Assembly: GCA_035652335.1 (NCBI GenBank)
Contig: DASRDZ010000014.1
Coordinates: 6,870-70,869, forward strand
DNA from: DASRDZ01 sp035652335
GTDB lineage: Bacteria > Chloroflexota > Dormibacteria > Aeolococcales > Aeolococcaceae
Reading direction: 5' to 3'
Length of the DNA stretch: 64,000 nt
The notes beneath the pieces were generated by a model. It was not told the DNA's origin. It ran no database searches and saw only the letters and a list, made by a program, of their open reading frames with translations. Below, piece by piece: positions 7,291-15,091 of the stretch (its first letter is position 1; every line of letters begins with the position of its first letter). The position numbers and the translations under genes were made by a program.

Positions 7291-8562
7291 ATGCTCGTCG
7301 GCGTCTTGCGATCTCGTTCACGTCTCCGGCCGGGGCTCCGGCCGTACGTCGCAAGCCCGCCTCCCGCCCCCTTGCGAGCGGCGGAGGAGGCGGCTGCGAC
7401 AGCCGAAACCCTGCCCACCGTCACGTTCGATGAGCTCGGCCTGTCCGCGCCCGTCCTCGAGGCGGTGCGCCAGATGGGCTTCCTCACCGCCACGCCGATC
7501 CAGGCGCAGGCGATCCCCCCGGCGATGGCCGGCCGCGACGTCATCGGCCAGGCCCACACCGGCAGCGGCAAGACCGCCGCCTTCGGCATCCCCATGGTGG
7601 AGCGGCTCGACCCCCAGGGTCCCGCCGTCCAGGGCCTCGTGCTCTGCCCCACCCGCGAGCTCGCCCTGCAGGTGCAGGAGGAGCTGACCCGGATCGGCGC
7701 CCCGCGCGGCATCCGGTCGGTGTCGATCTACGGCGGCGACTCCTACAAGCGCCAGTTCGCGGCGCTCAAGGAGAACCCGCACATCGTCGTGGCCACCCCC
7801 GGCCGCCTGCTCGACCACACCGGCCGCCGCTCGCTGCGCCTCGACGGGGTGCGCATCGCCGTCCTCGACGAGGCCGACCGCATGCTGGACATGGGCTTCG
7901 CGCCCGACGTCGAGCGCATCCTCAAGCAGGTCCCCCAGCGCCGCCAGACGCTGCTCTTCAGCGCCACCGTCCCCGAGTGGGTGCACCGCCTCGCCCAGCG
8001 CTACATGAGCGACCCCGTGTCGGTGTCCTTCAGCGTCCGGCCCGAGGTGGCGCCCAACGTCCGCCAGATCTACATCCAGACGACGTGGGCGGACAAGCTG
8101 GACGTGCTCGCCCGCATCCTCGACCAGCCCGACGTCTCGATGGCGCTGATCTTCGTCGAGACCAAGCGCAACGCCGACATCCTCCAGGTGCAGCTCTCCC
8201 GCCGCGGCTACGAGGTGGCCCACCTCCACGGCGACCTCTCGCAGCGCGACCGCGACCGCGCCATGGCGAAGTTCAAGGAAGCGCACGTCAAGTACCTCAT
8301 CGCCACCAACGTCGCCTCGCGCGGGCTCGACATCGACGACATCTCCCACGTCATCAACTACGACGTCCCCCTCTCGCCCGAGGAGTACCTGCACCGGGTG
8401 GGCCGCACCGCCCGCGCCGGGCGCGACGGCGTGGCGGTGACCCTGATCACCCCCAGCGAGATCCTCAAGCTGCGCGACGTGGAGCGGATGGCCAGGACGC
8501 ACATCGAGCCGTCCTCGCTCGACGCCTTCCCGGTGGTCGTGGAGCAGCGCGCCACCGCCTGA
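7291..8562 (+). CDS. DEAD-box ATP-dependent RNA helicase
   Basis: Up to 423 aa. Motifs in order: Q motif ATPIQAQAIP, I AHTGSGKT, Ia PTRELALQ, Ib TPGRLLDH, II LDEADRMLDMGF, III SAT, IV LIFVETKR, V ATNVASRGLDID and VI HRVGRTARAGRDG. All catalytic residues are present. It should unwind structured RNA in ribosome assembly or mRNA decay. It has only a short tail and no accessory RNA-binding domain, unlike longer CsdA/DeaD forms. The start is uncertain: the ATG at 7291 lies inside a TATGCT hexamer (7290-7295) that itself looks like a -10 box; if so, the TTG at 7306 would be the leaderless start. The first 40 residues are low-complexity. Confidence 0.93.
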   Translation: MLVGVLRSRSRLRPGLRPYVASPPPAPLRAAEEAAATAETLPTVTFDELGLSAPVLEAVRQMGFLTATPIQAQAIPPAMAGRDVIGQAHTGSGKTAAFGIPMVERLDPQGPAVQGLVLCPTRELALQVQEELTRIGAPRGIRSVSIYGGDSYKRQFAALKENPHIVVATPGRLLDHTGRRSLRLDGVRIAVLDEADRMLDMGFAPDVERILKQVPQRRQTLLFSATVPEWVHRLAQRYMSDPVSVSFSVRPEVAPNVRQIYIQTTWADKLDVLARILDQPDVSMALIFVETKRNADILQVQLSRRGYEVAHLHGDLSQRDRDRAMAKFKEAHVKYLIATNVASRGLDIDDISHVINYDVPLSPEEYLHRVGRTARAGRDGVAVTLITPSEILKLRDVERMARTHIEPSSLDAFPVVVEQRATA

Positions 8563-8573
8563 GACCGGCAGAT

Positions 8574-8590
8574 GCGGGCCCCCGGCCCGC
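8574..8590 (+). terminator. Hairpin after the helicase gene
   Basis: GCGGGCC-CCC-GGCCCGC, a perfect 7-bp stem with a 3-nt loop, 12 nt after the helicase stop, without a T-tract. Confidence 0.45.
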
Positions 8591-8638
8591 TCGGTCCCCC
8601 GGGCGCGGGCCGCTCCAGCCGCCACAATCGAATCGCGA

Positions 8639-8667
8639 CTGGCAGTTCGCCCGAACCTGAGTATCCT
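8639..8667 (+). promoter_or_regulatory. Promoter of the histidine kinase gene
   Basis: CTGGCA (8639-8644), 17-nt spacer, TATCCT (8662-8667), then 10 nt to the ATG at 8678. This is the best-formed sigma-70-like promoter among the near-leaderless genes here. Confidence 0.6.
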
Positions 8668-8677
8668 TGCCCCTGCC

Positions 8678-9886
8678 ATGCAGGAGGGCATGCTGACGGG
8701 AAGGGTCGTGCCTGGGGACGCCGGTGAGGCCGCGGGGATCGCGGCGCCGGCCCGCAAGCACCGTCGCTTTCGCGTGCCCTCGCGGGGGACCCTGGCGGCG
8801 CGCCTGGCGCTCGGGGTCACCCCCTCGGCGCTGGCCGTGGCCATCCTCGCCTGCGTCGACCACTTCGTCGCGCCGGTCTCGGCGGTCGCGGCGCCGCTGC
8901 TCGTCGCCGTGGTCATCGGAGCCTTCCTGGCCGGCACGCGCGCCGGCATCGCCGCCGTCCTGCCCGGCTCGGGCTACCTGGCGGTGCACGCGTCGAGCTC
9001 CCTCTGGCCGCTGCGCTACAGCACCGACGGGGCGGAGCAGGTGCTCACCTTCATCCCCTGCGCGCTGGCGGCGGCGCTGATCGTCGGCCTGCTGCAGCAC
9101 CGCGTCCTGGAGCGCGTCGTCCGCGAGCGCGAGCACGGCGAGCGGATGGCCAGCCTGGAGCGGGTCAAGTCGCAATTCCTCAACGTCGCCTCCCACGAGC
9201 TGCGCGGACCGCTGGGCGTGGTCAGCGGCTACGCCTCGATGGTCCAGGACGGCTCCTTCGGAACGCTCGACTCCGTCGACATGCGGCGCGTCGCGCCCGT
9301 GCTCCTGCAGAAGGTCGGCGAGATGAACACGCTGGTCAACGAGATGCTCGACACCGCGCGGCTCGAGGAGTCGCGCCTGACGCTCTCGCTCTCCACCGTC
9401 GACATCGGCGAGGTCATGCAGCGCGCCGTCGACGCGGTGACCCCCCTGGCCACCGAGCGCCACGAGATCCTCTACACCCCGCCGCGCGAGCCGGTGCGCG
9501 TCATCGCCGACCCGGTGCGCATCGGCATCGTGGTCACCAACCTGCTGCAGAACGCCGTGAAGTACTCGCCGGAGGGCGGCGTGGTGCAGTGCTTCGTGAG
9601 CGTCGACGACGACGAGGAGCAGGCCGTGGTGTCGGTGTGGGACCACGGCCTGGGCATCGCCGAGGCCGACCTGCCACGTCTCTTCTCCCGCTTCGGACGG
9701 CTGGTCACCCGCGAGAACTCGAACATCCCGGGGACCGGCCTCGGCCTCTACCTGGCGCGCGAGCTGGCCAGGCTGCACGGGGGCGACATCACCGTCCGCT
9801 CCGCGGCGGGCTCGGGGAGCGCCTTCACCCTGGTGCTGCCGCTGCAGGGTCCGCCGCCCAGGAAGGAGGGGCAGGCGGCGCAGTAG
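8678..9886 (+). CDS. Membrane sensor histidine kinase
   Basis: 402 aa. The N-terminal third holds about four hydrophobic segments (roughly residues 40-145) with almost no extracytoplasmic domain, as in DUF4118/KdpD-like sensor modules. A short coiled linker leads to HisKA with phospho-acceptor His173 in ASHELRGPLG. The HATPase domain follows: N box NLLQNAVKYSPEGG, G1 DHGLGIAEAD, G2 GTGLGLYLARE. It should autophosphorylate and signal to a response regulator, but none is adjacent. The nearest regulators at 12795 and 31347 are unlinked, and the first lacks an acceptor Asp. The next gene starts 11 nt downstream. Confidence 0.9.
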   Translation: MQEGMLTGRVVPGDAGEAAGIAAPARKHRRFRVPSRGTLAARLALGVTPSALAVAILACVDHFVAPVSAVAAPLLVAVVIGAFLAGTRAGIAAVLPGSGYLAVHASSSLWPLRYSTDGAEQVLTFIPCALAAALIVGLLQHRVLERVVREREHGERMASLERVKSQFLNVASHELRGPLGVVSGYASMVQDGSFGTLDSVDMRRVAPVLLQKVGEMNTLVNEMLDTARLEESRLTLSLSTVDIGEVMQRAVDAVTPLATERHEILYTPPREPVRVIADPVRIGIVVTNLLQNAVKYSPEGGVVQCFVSVDDDEEQAVVSVWDHGLGIAEADLPRLFSRFGRLVTRENSNIPGTGLGLYLARELARLHGGDITVRSAAGSGSAFTLVLPLQGPPPRKEGQAAQ

Positions 9887-9896
9887 CATCGTCCGC

Positions 9897-10676
9897 GTGT
9901 CGCTGCCACCGCTGCACGTCCACGACACCGGCGACGGCCCCGCCCTCCTCTTCCTGCACGCCTTCCCGCTGGAGGGCTCGATGTGGGACCACCAGGTTGC
10001 TGCCTTCTCTGGCCGATACCGCTGCCTCCGTCCCGACGTCTGGGGTTTCGGCTGCTCGCCGCCGCCGGCCGCCGGGTTCAGCCTCGACGACGTCGCCGCG
10101 GCGGCCGTCGACGCGCTCGACGCGCGCGGGATCGAGACGGCCACCGTCGTCGGGCTGTCGATGGGTGGCTACGCCGCCTTCGCGCTGTGGCGCCGCTTCG
10201 CCTCGCGGGTGAACGCGCTCGTGCTCTGCGACACCCGCGCGGGCGCCGACGGCGACCAGGCGCGCGCCGACCGGCTGGCCATGGCGGAGTCGGTGCGGCG
10301 CGAGGAGAGCGTCGCCGCGGTGGTCGAGACCTACATGGTGCGGCTGCTGGCGCCGCAGAGCCTGGCCGAGGCGCACATCGCCGACCCCGTCCGCGGGCGC
10401 ATGTCGCGCGCCACCCCGGCGGGCGTCGCCGCCGCTCAGGAGGCGATGGCGCAGCGCACCGACTCGACGCCGCTGCTGCCGTCGATCAGCGTGCCCACGC
10501 TGGTATTGGTCGGGTCGCAAGACACCACCACGCCGCCCGGCGAGGCGGAGCTCATCGCCGCGGGGATCCCCGGCGCGCAGCTGGAGGTGATCGACGGCGC
10601 GGGGCACCTCACCAACCTGGAGCGCTGGGACGCCTTCAACGCGCGGCTCCGGGCCTTCCTGGACTCAGTGGGCTGA
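9897..10676 (+). CDS. Alpha/beta-fold hydrolase
   Basis: 259 aa, GTG start. The oxyanion region LLFLHAFPLEGSMW, nucleophile elbow VVGLSMGGYAAF (Ser), and C-terminal GAGHLTNLERWDAF (catalytic His) are clear; the acid is likely the Asp in LVLVGSQDTTTPP. Length and order match the RsbQ/3-oxoadipate enol-lactonase group, but the substrate is not determinable. It follows the histidine kinase by 10 nt and may be in the same transcript; an RsbQ-like partner role is speculative. It ends in a 12-nt convergent overlap with the adenylyltransferase gene. Confidence 0.88.
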   Translation: MSLPPLHVHDTGDGPALLFLHAFPLEGSMWDHQVAAFSGRYRCLRPDVWGFGCSPPPAAGFSLDDVAAAAVDALDARGIETATVVGLSMGGYAAFALWRRFASRVNALVLCDTRAGADGDQARADRLAMAESVRREESVAAVVETYMVRLLAPQSLAEAHIADPVRGRMSRATPAGVAAAQEAMAQRTDSTPLLPSISVPTLVLVGSQDTTTPPGEAELIAAGIPGAQLEVIDGAGHLTNLERWDAFNARLRAFLDSVG

Positions 10677-11867
10677 GACCAGCTCCGCGGCGCCGTCGGC
10701 GGCGACCCCGTTGGGCACCATGCAGAAGCCCTCGTAGTCGATGGGCTCGGTGATGGTGGGGTTCTCCCCGCAGACCGGGCAGTGCGGGTCGCGCGGGACG
10801 CGGAACTCGCGGAACTTCATGTCGAGCGCGTCGATGTGGAGCAGCCGGCCGGCCAGCGGCTCGCCGTGGCCGATGATCAGCTTCACCACCTCGGTGGCCT
10901 GGAGGATGCCGACGATGCCGGGCAGGATCCCCAGCACGCCCGCCTCGGCGCAGGACGGCGCCTCCTCCGGGGGCGGCGGCGCCGGGTAGCGGCAGCGGTA
11001 GCAGGGCGACGCGTGCGGCAGCACGGTGGTCACCTGTCCCTCGAAGCGGAAGATGCCCCCGTCCACCAGTGGCTTCCTGGTGAAGATCGCGACGTCGTTG
11101 GCCAGGTAGCGGGTGGGGAAGTTGTCGCACCCGTTGACCACGATGTCGTACTGCTCGAAGATCTCGCGCGCGTTCTCGCTGCTCAGCATCTCGCGATGCT
11201 CGACGACCTTGACGTCGGGGTTGAGCGCGTTGATCTGGATGCGCGCCGACTCCGTCTTGGGCATGCCGATGCGGTCGTTGGTGTGGATCACCTGGCGCTG
11301 CAGGTTGGACATGTCGACGGTGTCGAAGTCGAGCAGCCCCAGGGTGCCGACGCCGGCGGCGGCGAGGTAGAGCGCCGCGGGCGCGCCCAGGCCACCGGCG
11401 CCGATGAGCAGGACGCGCGCCTGCAGCAGCTTCTGCTGCCCCTCCTCGCCCACCTCGGGAACGAGCAGGTGCCGCGAGTAGCGGATCTTCTGCTCGGGGG
11501 TGAGCAGCTTGGGGACGGTGAACTCGTAGCCCTTCTGCTTCCAGGCGCCGAAGCCCCCGGCCATCGACTCGACCTTCTCGTAGCCCATCGTCTGCAGCGC
11601 CTGCGCCGCCAGCAGGGAGCGCACGCCGCCGGCGCAGTAGACCGTGATCGGGGTGGAGCGGTCGGGGATGCGGTCCTCGACCTGCAGCTCGAGGAAGCCC
11701 TTGCTGAGGTGGACGGCGCCGGGGATGTAGCCCTCGTCGAACTCGTTGCGCTCGCGGACGTCGAGCAGGACGTGGCCGTCCCGACCCCGCCGGTGGACGT
11801 CCTCTGCGGACACTTCGGGCACCACGGCACGGGCCGCGGCGAGCAGGTCTCTGGAACTCTGGGGCAT
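10665..11867 (-). CDS. moeB: Rhodanese-ThiF fusion (MoeB/MoeZ-like sulfur-carrier adenylyltransferase)
   Basis: 400 aa. Residues about 15-115 form a rhodanese domain with active-site Cys in VYCAGGVRS. Residues about 125-390 form a ThiF/MoeB/E1-like domain: ATP loop LIGAGGLGAPAALYL, RQVIHTNDRIG, the GCDNFPTRYLAND segment, and zinc Cys pairs CYRCRYP and CPVCG. It should adenylate the C-terminal Gly of a MoaD/ThiS-type carrier and load sulfur. In MoeZ and eukaryotic MOCS3 the rhodanese domain is C-terminal; here it is N-terminal. The MoaD-like gene at 62788 and the moaC and mogA genes near 30 kb are plausible partners. Confidence 0.93.
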   Translation of the reverse strand: MPQSSRDLLAAARAVVPEVSAEDVHRRGRDGHVLLDVRERNEFDEGYIPGAVHLSKGFLELQVEDRIPDRSTPITVYCAGGVRSLLAAQALQTMGYEKVESMAGGFGAWKQKGYEFTVPKLLTPEQKIRYSRHLLVPEVGEEGQQKLLQARVLLIGAGGLGAPAALYLAAAGVGTLGLLDFDTVDMSNLQRQVIHTNDRIGMPKTESARIQINALNPDVKVVEHREMLSSENAREIFEQYDIVVNGCDNFPTRYLANDVAIFTRKPLVDGGIFRFEGQVTTVLPHASPCYRCRYPAPPPPEEAPSCAEAGVLGILPGIVGILQATEVVKLIIGHGEPLAGRLLHIDALDMKFREFRVPRDPHCPVCGENPTITEPIDYEGFCMVPNGVAADGAAELVSAH

Positions 11868-11903
11868 CTTTCTCGTTCGATCCTTCGGGACTGTGGACGG
11901 TCC

Positions 11904-11909
11904 AGTCTA
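11904..11909 (-). promoter_or_regulatory. -10 box TAGACT upstream of the rhodanese-ThiF gene
   Basis: Minus-strand TAGACT about 36 nt before the ATG at 11867, leaving a leader of roughly 30 nt. One of the fewer promoters here with a true 5' leader. Confidence 0.4.
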
Positions 11910-11990
11910 GGGCCCGCCCGGGCGTGGCGTCAAAACTGGATCGGAAAAGTCAACAATCCGTGGTACCCCCCGCGACATGGAGCCAACCGC

Positions 11991-12428
11991 ATGTCCATCC
12001 CCGCTCGCCTCGGCCTGGTCACGCTGGGAACGGTCGACTTCGACCGGCTGCGCGCCTACTACGTGGCCCTCGGCTGGCCCATCGCCGTCGAGGAGAAGGA
12101 CTTCTGCCTCTTCCACACCGCCGGCGCGCTGCTCGCCCTCTATCCGCGGCGGGAGCTGAGCCAGGAGGCGGGTGGCGGGCCGCAGGCCGGCGAGGGGTTC
12201 CGCCACTTCTCGCTGGCCGTCAACGTCGCCTCCGAGGCCGAGGTCGACGCCGCCATCGCCGCCGCCGTGGCGGCCGGGGGGTCGCTCCTGCACGAGCCCC
12301 GGGCGATGTTCTGGGGCGGCTACTCCGGCTACTTCGCCGACCCCGAGGGCAACGCCTGGGAGGTCGCCCACAACCCCCACTGGACGCTCGACGACCGGGG
12401 GATGCCCGTCCCGCCGGCCACGCAGTAG
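11991..12428 (+). CDS. VOC-superfamily (glyoxalase/bleomycin-resistance fold) protein
   Basis: 145 aa. Two beta-alpha-beta-beta-beta modules: the first begins RLGLVTLGTVDFDRLRAYY and includes DFCLFHTAGALLALYPR; the second has FRHFSLAVNV with a metal-type His and ends SGYFADPEGNAWEVAHNP with a Glu ligand. This is the standard single-polypeptide VOC layout used by glyoxalases, dioxygenases and resistance proteins; the substrate is unknown. The ATG at 11991 is chosen as the family-like start, with GGAG upstream. The neighbours do not indicate a pathway. Confidence 0.85.
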   Translation: MSIPARLGLVTLGTVDFDRLRAYYVALGWPIAVEEKDFCLFHTAGALLALYPRRELSQEAGGGPQAGEGFRHFSLAVNVASEAEVDAAIAAAVAAGGSLLHEPRAMFWGGYSGYFADPEGNAWEVAHNPHWTLDDRGMPVPPATQ

Positions 12429-12794
12429 AGCCCGCCCGAGCGCGTCAGGCAGCGCAAGGTTCCGCAGCGCGTGTCGTTCACCAATGCAGGCGCTGGGACG
12501 CCGCCGGCCGGCCCAGGGGATGCCGGGAGCTCCCCGAGTGCCGCGTCGTCAACCAGGGAGGGTTGCGCCGCCTCACAGCGGCCGCTCGACGTGGACCCGG
12601 CTGCGGCCCCCAGTGCCCACCTCGACCTGGTGCAACTGTGCTTCGATCAACAGAACGGGAATGGCGGCGGCACCCAGCCACGGACAGGGGCGGACAGAAA
12701 GGAGCGCCGGGCACTGTCAGTTCGGACAGTTGGGCCCGCGAAGTCGCCGGGACGCCTTGGGGCGTTGTGATCGAATGGGAGAATTCGGCGCCGA
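12429..12794 (+). other. 366-bp intergenic region with regulatory repeats
   Basis: No convincing gene. A short open frame at 12471-12770 has biased, low-complexity composition and no recognisable start context. The right half carries the CGGACAG repeats and promoter described separately. The left half shows nothing I can name. Confidence 0.5.
12681..12784 (+). promoter_or_regulatory. Direct repeats CGGACAG and promoter upstream of the atypical response regulator
   Basis: CGGACAG occurs at 12681-12687, 12691-12697 and 12723-12729. The first two are 10 bp apart, one helical turn, as in tandem half-sites of OmpR/PhoB-type regulators. The third copy also forms a perfect dyad ACTGTC-N6-GACAGT (12713-12730). 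A possible promoter follows: TTGGGG (12757-12762), 16-nt spacer, GAGAAT (12779-12784), then 10 nt to the ATG. Autoregulation by the downstream regulator is an inference. Confidence 0.5.
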
Positions 12795-13538
12795 ATGAGC
12801 CAGCGCATCGTCGCCTACGAGCCCTCGGCCGAGTACCGCAGCGTCATCGACTGCCTGCTCGACGACGACAGCTACCAGGTGAGCGTCCACGAGACCTATG
12901 ACCAGCTGGTGGCCAGCCTGCGCGAGGGTGCCGCCGACCTCATCATCGTGAGCTTCGGCGACCTCGACAACGGCGAGGCCGCCCTCAGCATGCTGCGCCA
13001 GGCGGTGGACACTCCGATCCTCGCCTTCGTGCAGAGCGCCGACGAGACCAAGGCGGCGCTGCGCAGCGGCGCCGACTACGACCTGCCCAAGCCCTTCGAC
13101 CCCGAGGTCTTCAAGGTCGCCGTCGAGGCCGTGCTCCGCCGCGGCCCCGCCGGCAGCCCGTCGACGTCCCTGCTGCCCCCGCCCGATCCCATCGGCGTCC
13201 AGGACCTCAAGGTCTTCCCCGACCGCCGCACCGTCGAGCGCGACGGCCGCCGCCGCCAGCTCAGCCAGACCGAGTGGCAGCTCTTCGCCTTCCTGCTGCG
13301 CCAGCCCGGGCGCACCTTCAGCCGCCGCGAGCTCGCCGCCGGCGCGTGGGGACCGGGCTACGCCTCGCGCAGCGGCCAGGCCGAGCTGTACGTCTCGCGG
13401 GTGCGCCGCAAGGTGGAGCGCGACCCGCAGCACCCGAGCATCATCGAGACGGTGCGCGGCGCCGGCTACCGGCTGGTGCTCGACACCCAGGCGCGGCGCG
13501 CCCTTGAGGCCCCGCCCCCGGTGGAGAACGCCAGCTAG
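12795..13538 (+). CDS. Atypical OmpR-type response regulator lacking the phospho-acceptor Asp
   Basis: 247 aa. Residues 1-120 have a receiver fold, but the strand that normally ends in the acceptor Asp reads DLIIVSFGD, with Ser53 where Asp is expected. The N-terminal acidic pair is reduced to one Glu (AYEPS); the Lys of DLPKPFD is kept. Residues about 135-235 are an OmpR/PhoB winged helix: LSQTEWQLFAFLLRQPGRTFSR, GQAELYVSRVRRKVE, IIETVRGAGYRLV. Such receivers usually act without phosphorylation. No kinase is adjacent. CGGACAG repeats upstream may be its own binding sites. Confidence 0.9.
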   Translation: MSQRIVAYEPSAEYRSVIDCLLDDDSYQVSVHETYDQLVASLREGAADLIIVSFGDLDNGEAALSMLRQAVDTPILAFVQSADETKAALRSGADYDLPKPFDPEVFKVAVEAVLRRGPAGSPSTSLLPPPDPIGVQDLKVFPDRRTVERDGRRRQLSQTEWQLFAFLLRQPGRTFSRRELAAGAWGPGYASRSGQAELYVSRVRRKVERDPQHPSIIETVRGAGYRLVLDTQARRALEAPPPVENAS

Positions 13539-13542
13539 CCCC

Positions 13543-13548
13543 TAGGCT
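13543..13548 (+). promoter_or_regulatory. -10 box TAGGCT of murE
   Basis: TAGGCT ends 6 nt before the GTG start at 13555, just after the stop of the preceding gene. No ribosome binding site. Predicts a separate leaderless transcript rather than read-through only. Confidence 0.5.
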
Positions 13549-13554
13549 TGGCGC

Positions 13555-15081
13555 GTGACCACCACCCTCGGGGCGCTCCTCGACGAGGCCGGCCTCCCCG
13601 ACGCCCCCGCCGGCTCCGCCGACCTGCGGGTCACCGGCCTGGCCTACGACTCGCGCCGCGTCGTGCCGGGAGCGGTCTTCGTCGCCGTCCCCGGGGAGCA
13701 CACCGACGGGCATCGCCACGCGCTCGCCGCGGTGGAGGCGGGAGCGGTGGCGGTGGTGGCCCAGCACGCGCCGGAGCCCCCGCTGCCAGCGGATGTCCCG
13801 CTCGTCCTGGTCCGCGACACGCAGCGCGCCCTGGCGCCCCTGGCCGCGGCGCTGCAGGGACACCCCTCGCGCTCCCTCACCGTCGCCGGCGTCACCGGCA
13901 CCGACGGCAAGACGACGACCACCACGATGCTGCAGGCGGCGTGGCGCGGCGCCGGGATCGCGGCCGGGAGCCTCACCACCGTCGACTTCCGCCTGCGCGA
14001 CCGCATCGAGCCCAACACCTCGCGGCAGACCACCCTGGAGTCCGCCGACCTGCAGGAGCGGCTGCGCACCGCGCTCGACGCCGGGGCCACCCACGTCGCC
14101 GTGGAGACGTCGTCGCACGCGCTGGTTCTGCACCGCGTCGACGCCGTCGACTTCGGCTGCGCGGTGTTCACCCGGATCACCAGCGAGCACCTCGACTTCC
14201 ACGGCACCCGCGACGCCTACCTGGCCGCCAAGGCGTCGCTGCTGACCCGCGCCGCGCAGCGCCACGGCGCGCTCGCCGTCCTCGACCGCGACGACGACTT
14301 CGCCTTCCCCACCCTGCACGCCATGCCCATCGACCGCCGGCTCAGCTACAGCTCGGGCGGCGACGCGGGCGCCGACCTCGTCGCCCGGGGCGTGCGCGTT
14401 GATGCCAGTGGTGTCCATTTCTCGGCGCTCACGCCGTGGGGCGAGGCGGACGTCGACCTGCGGCTGGCGGGACGCTTCAACGTCGCCAACGCGCTGGCGG
14501 CGCTGGCCGCGGCGTGCGGCACCGGCGCGTCGCTCGACGGTGCGGTGCGCGGGCTGTCGGCGCTCGACCGGGTGAGCGGACGCATGGAGCGCGTCGACCT
14601 CGGCCAGCCGTTCAGCGTGGTCATCGACTACGCGCACACCGCGGAGGCGCTGCGCACCGTGCTCAGCGAGCTGCGCGCCGCCACCGGCGGGCGGCTCTGG
14701 GCGGTGTTCGGCAGCGCCGGCCGGCGCGACACCGCCAAGCGCCCGGCGATGGGGCGCGTCGCGGCCGAGCTGTGCGAGCGCATCGTGGTCACCGACGAGG
14801 ACCCGCGCGAGGAGGACTCGCGGAGCATCGTCGAGCAGATCGCCGGCGGCGCACGCGACGCAACCCATCGCGACGGTGAGGAGCTGTTCCTCATCCCCGA
14901 TCGCGGCGAGGCGATCCGCTTCGCCGTCGACCACGCGGCGCCCGGCGACACCGTGCTGCTCGCCGGCAAGGGCCACGAGTCGACGATGATCCTGGCCGCC
15001 GGGCCCGTGCCGTGGGACGAGCGCGCCGTCGCCGAGCAGGCGGTGCGCGACCGGCTGGCGCGGCAGGGATCGACCGCCTAG
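13555..15081 (+). CDS. murE: UDP-N-acetylmuramyl-tripeptide synthetase (MurE-type Mur ligase)
   Basis: 508 aa, GTG start. N-terminal UMAG-binding domain (AYDSRRVVPGAVFVAVPG), ATP loop VAGVTGTDGKTTTTTML, EPNTSRQTTLESADLQ, VETSSHALVLHR, DFHGTRDAYLAAKASLL with the likely carbamylated Lys, and C-terminal domain starting SGRMERVDLG. It adds the third amino acid to UDP-MurNAc-L-Ala-D-Glu in the cytosol. The residue-selecting motif, DNPR in meso-diaminopimelate enzymes, reads DEDPRE here, so Arg is kept but Asn is replaced. Mur genes normally cluster; none is adjacent, so this copy is outside a dcw cluster. Confidence 0.92.
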   Translation: MTTTLGALLDEAGLPDAPAGSADLRVTGLAYDSRRVVPGAVFVAVPGEHTDGHRHALAAVEAGAVAVVAQHAPEPPLPADVPLVLVRDTQRALAPLAAALQGHPSRSLTVAGVTGTDGKTTTTTMLQAAWRGAGIAAGSLTTVDFRLRDRIEPNTSRQTTLESADLQERLRTALDAGATHVAVETSSHALVLHRVDAVDFGCAVFTRITSEHLDFHGTRDAYLAAKASLLTRAAQRHGALAVLDRDDDFAFPTLHAMPIDRRLSYSSGGDAGADLVARGVRVDASGVHFSALTPWGEADVDLRLAGRFNVANALAALAAACGTGASLDGAVRGLSALDRVSGRMERVDLGQPFSVVIDYAHTAEALRTVLSELRAATGGRLWAVFGSAGRRDTAKRPAMGRVAAELCERIVVTDEDPREEDSRSIVEQIAGGARDATHRDGEELFLIPDRGEAIRFAVDHAAPGDTVLLAGKGHESTMILAAGPVPWDERAVAEQAVRDRLARQGSTA

Positions 15082-15091
15082 GGCCGGCGCG

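Noticed and set aside
12471..12770. Possible 99-codon gene upstream of the atypical response regulator
   Set aside because: Low-complexity composition, no recognisable start context, and it overlaps the CGGACAG repeats and promoter elements.
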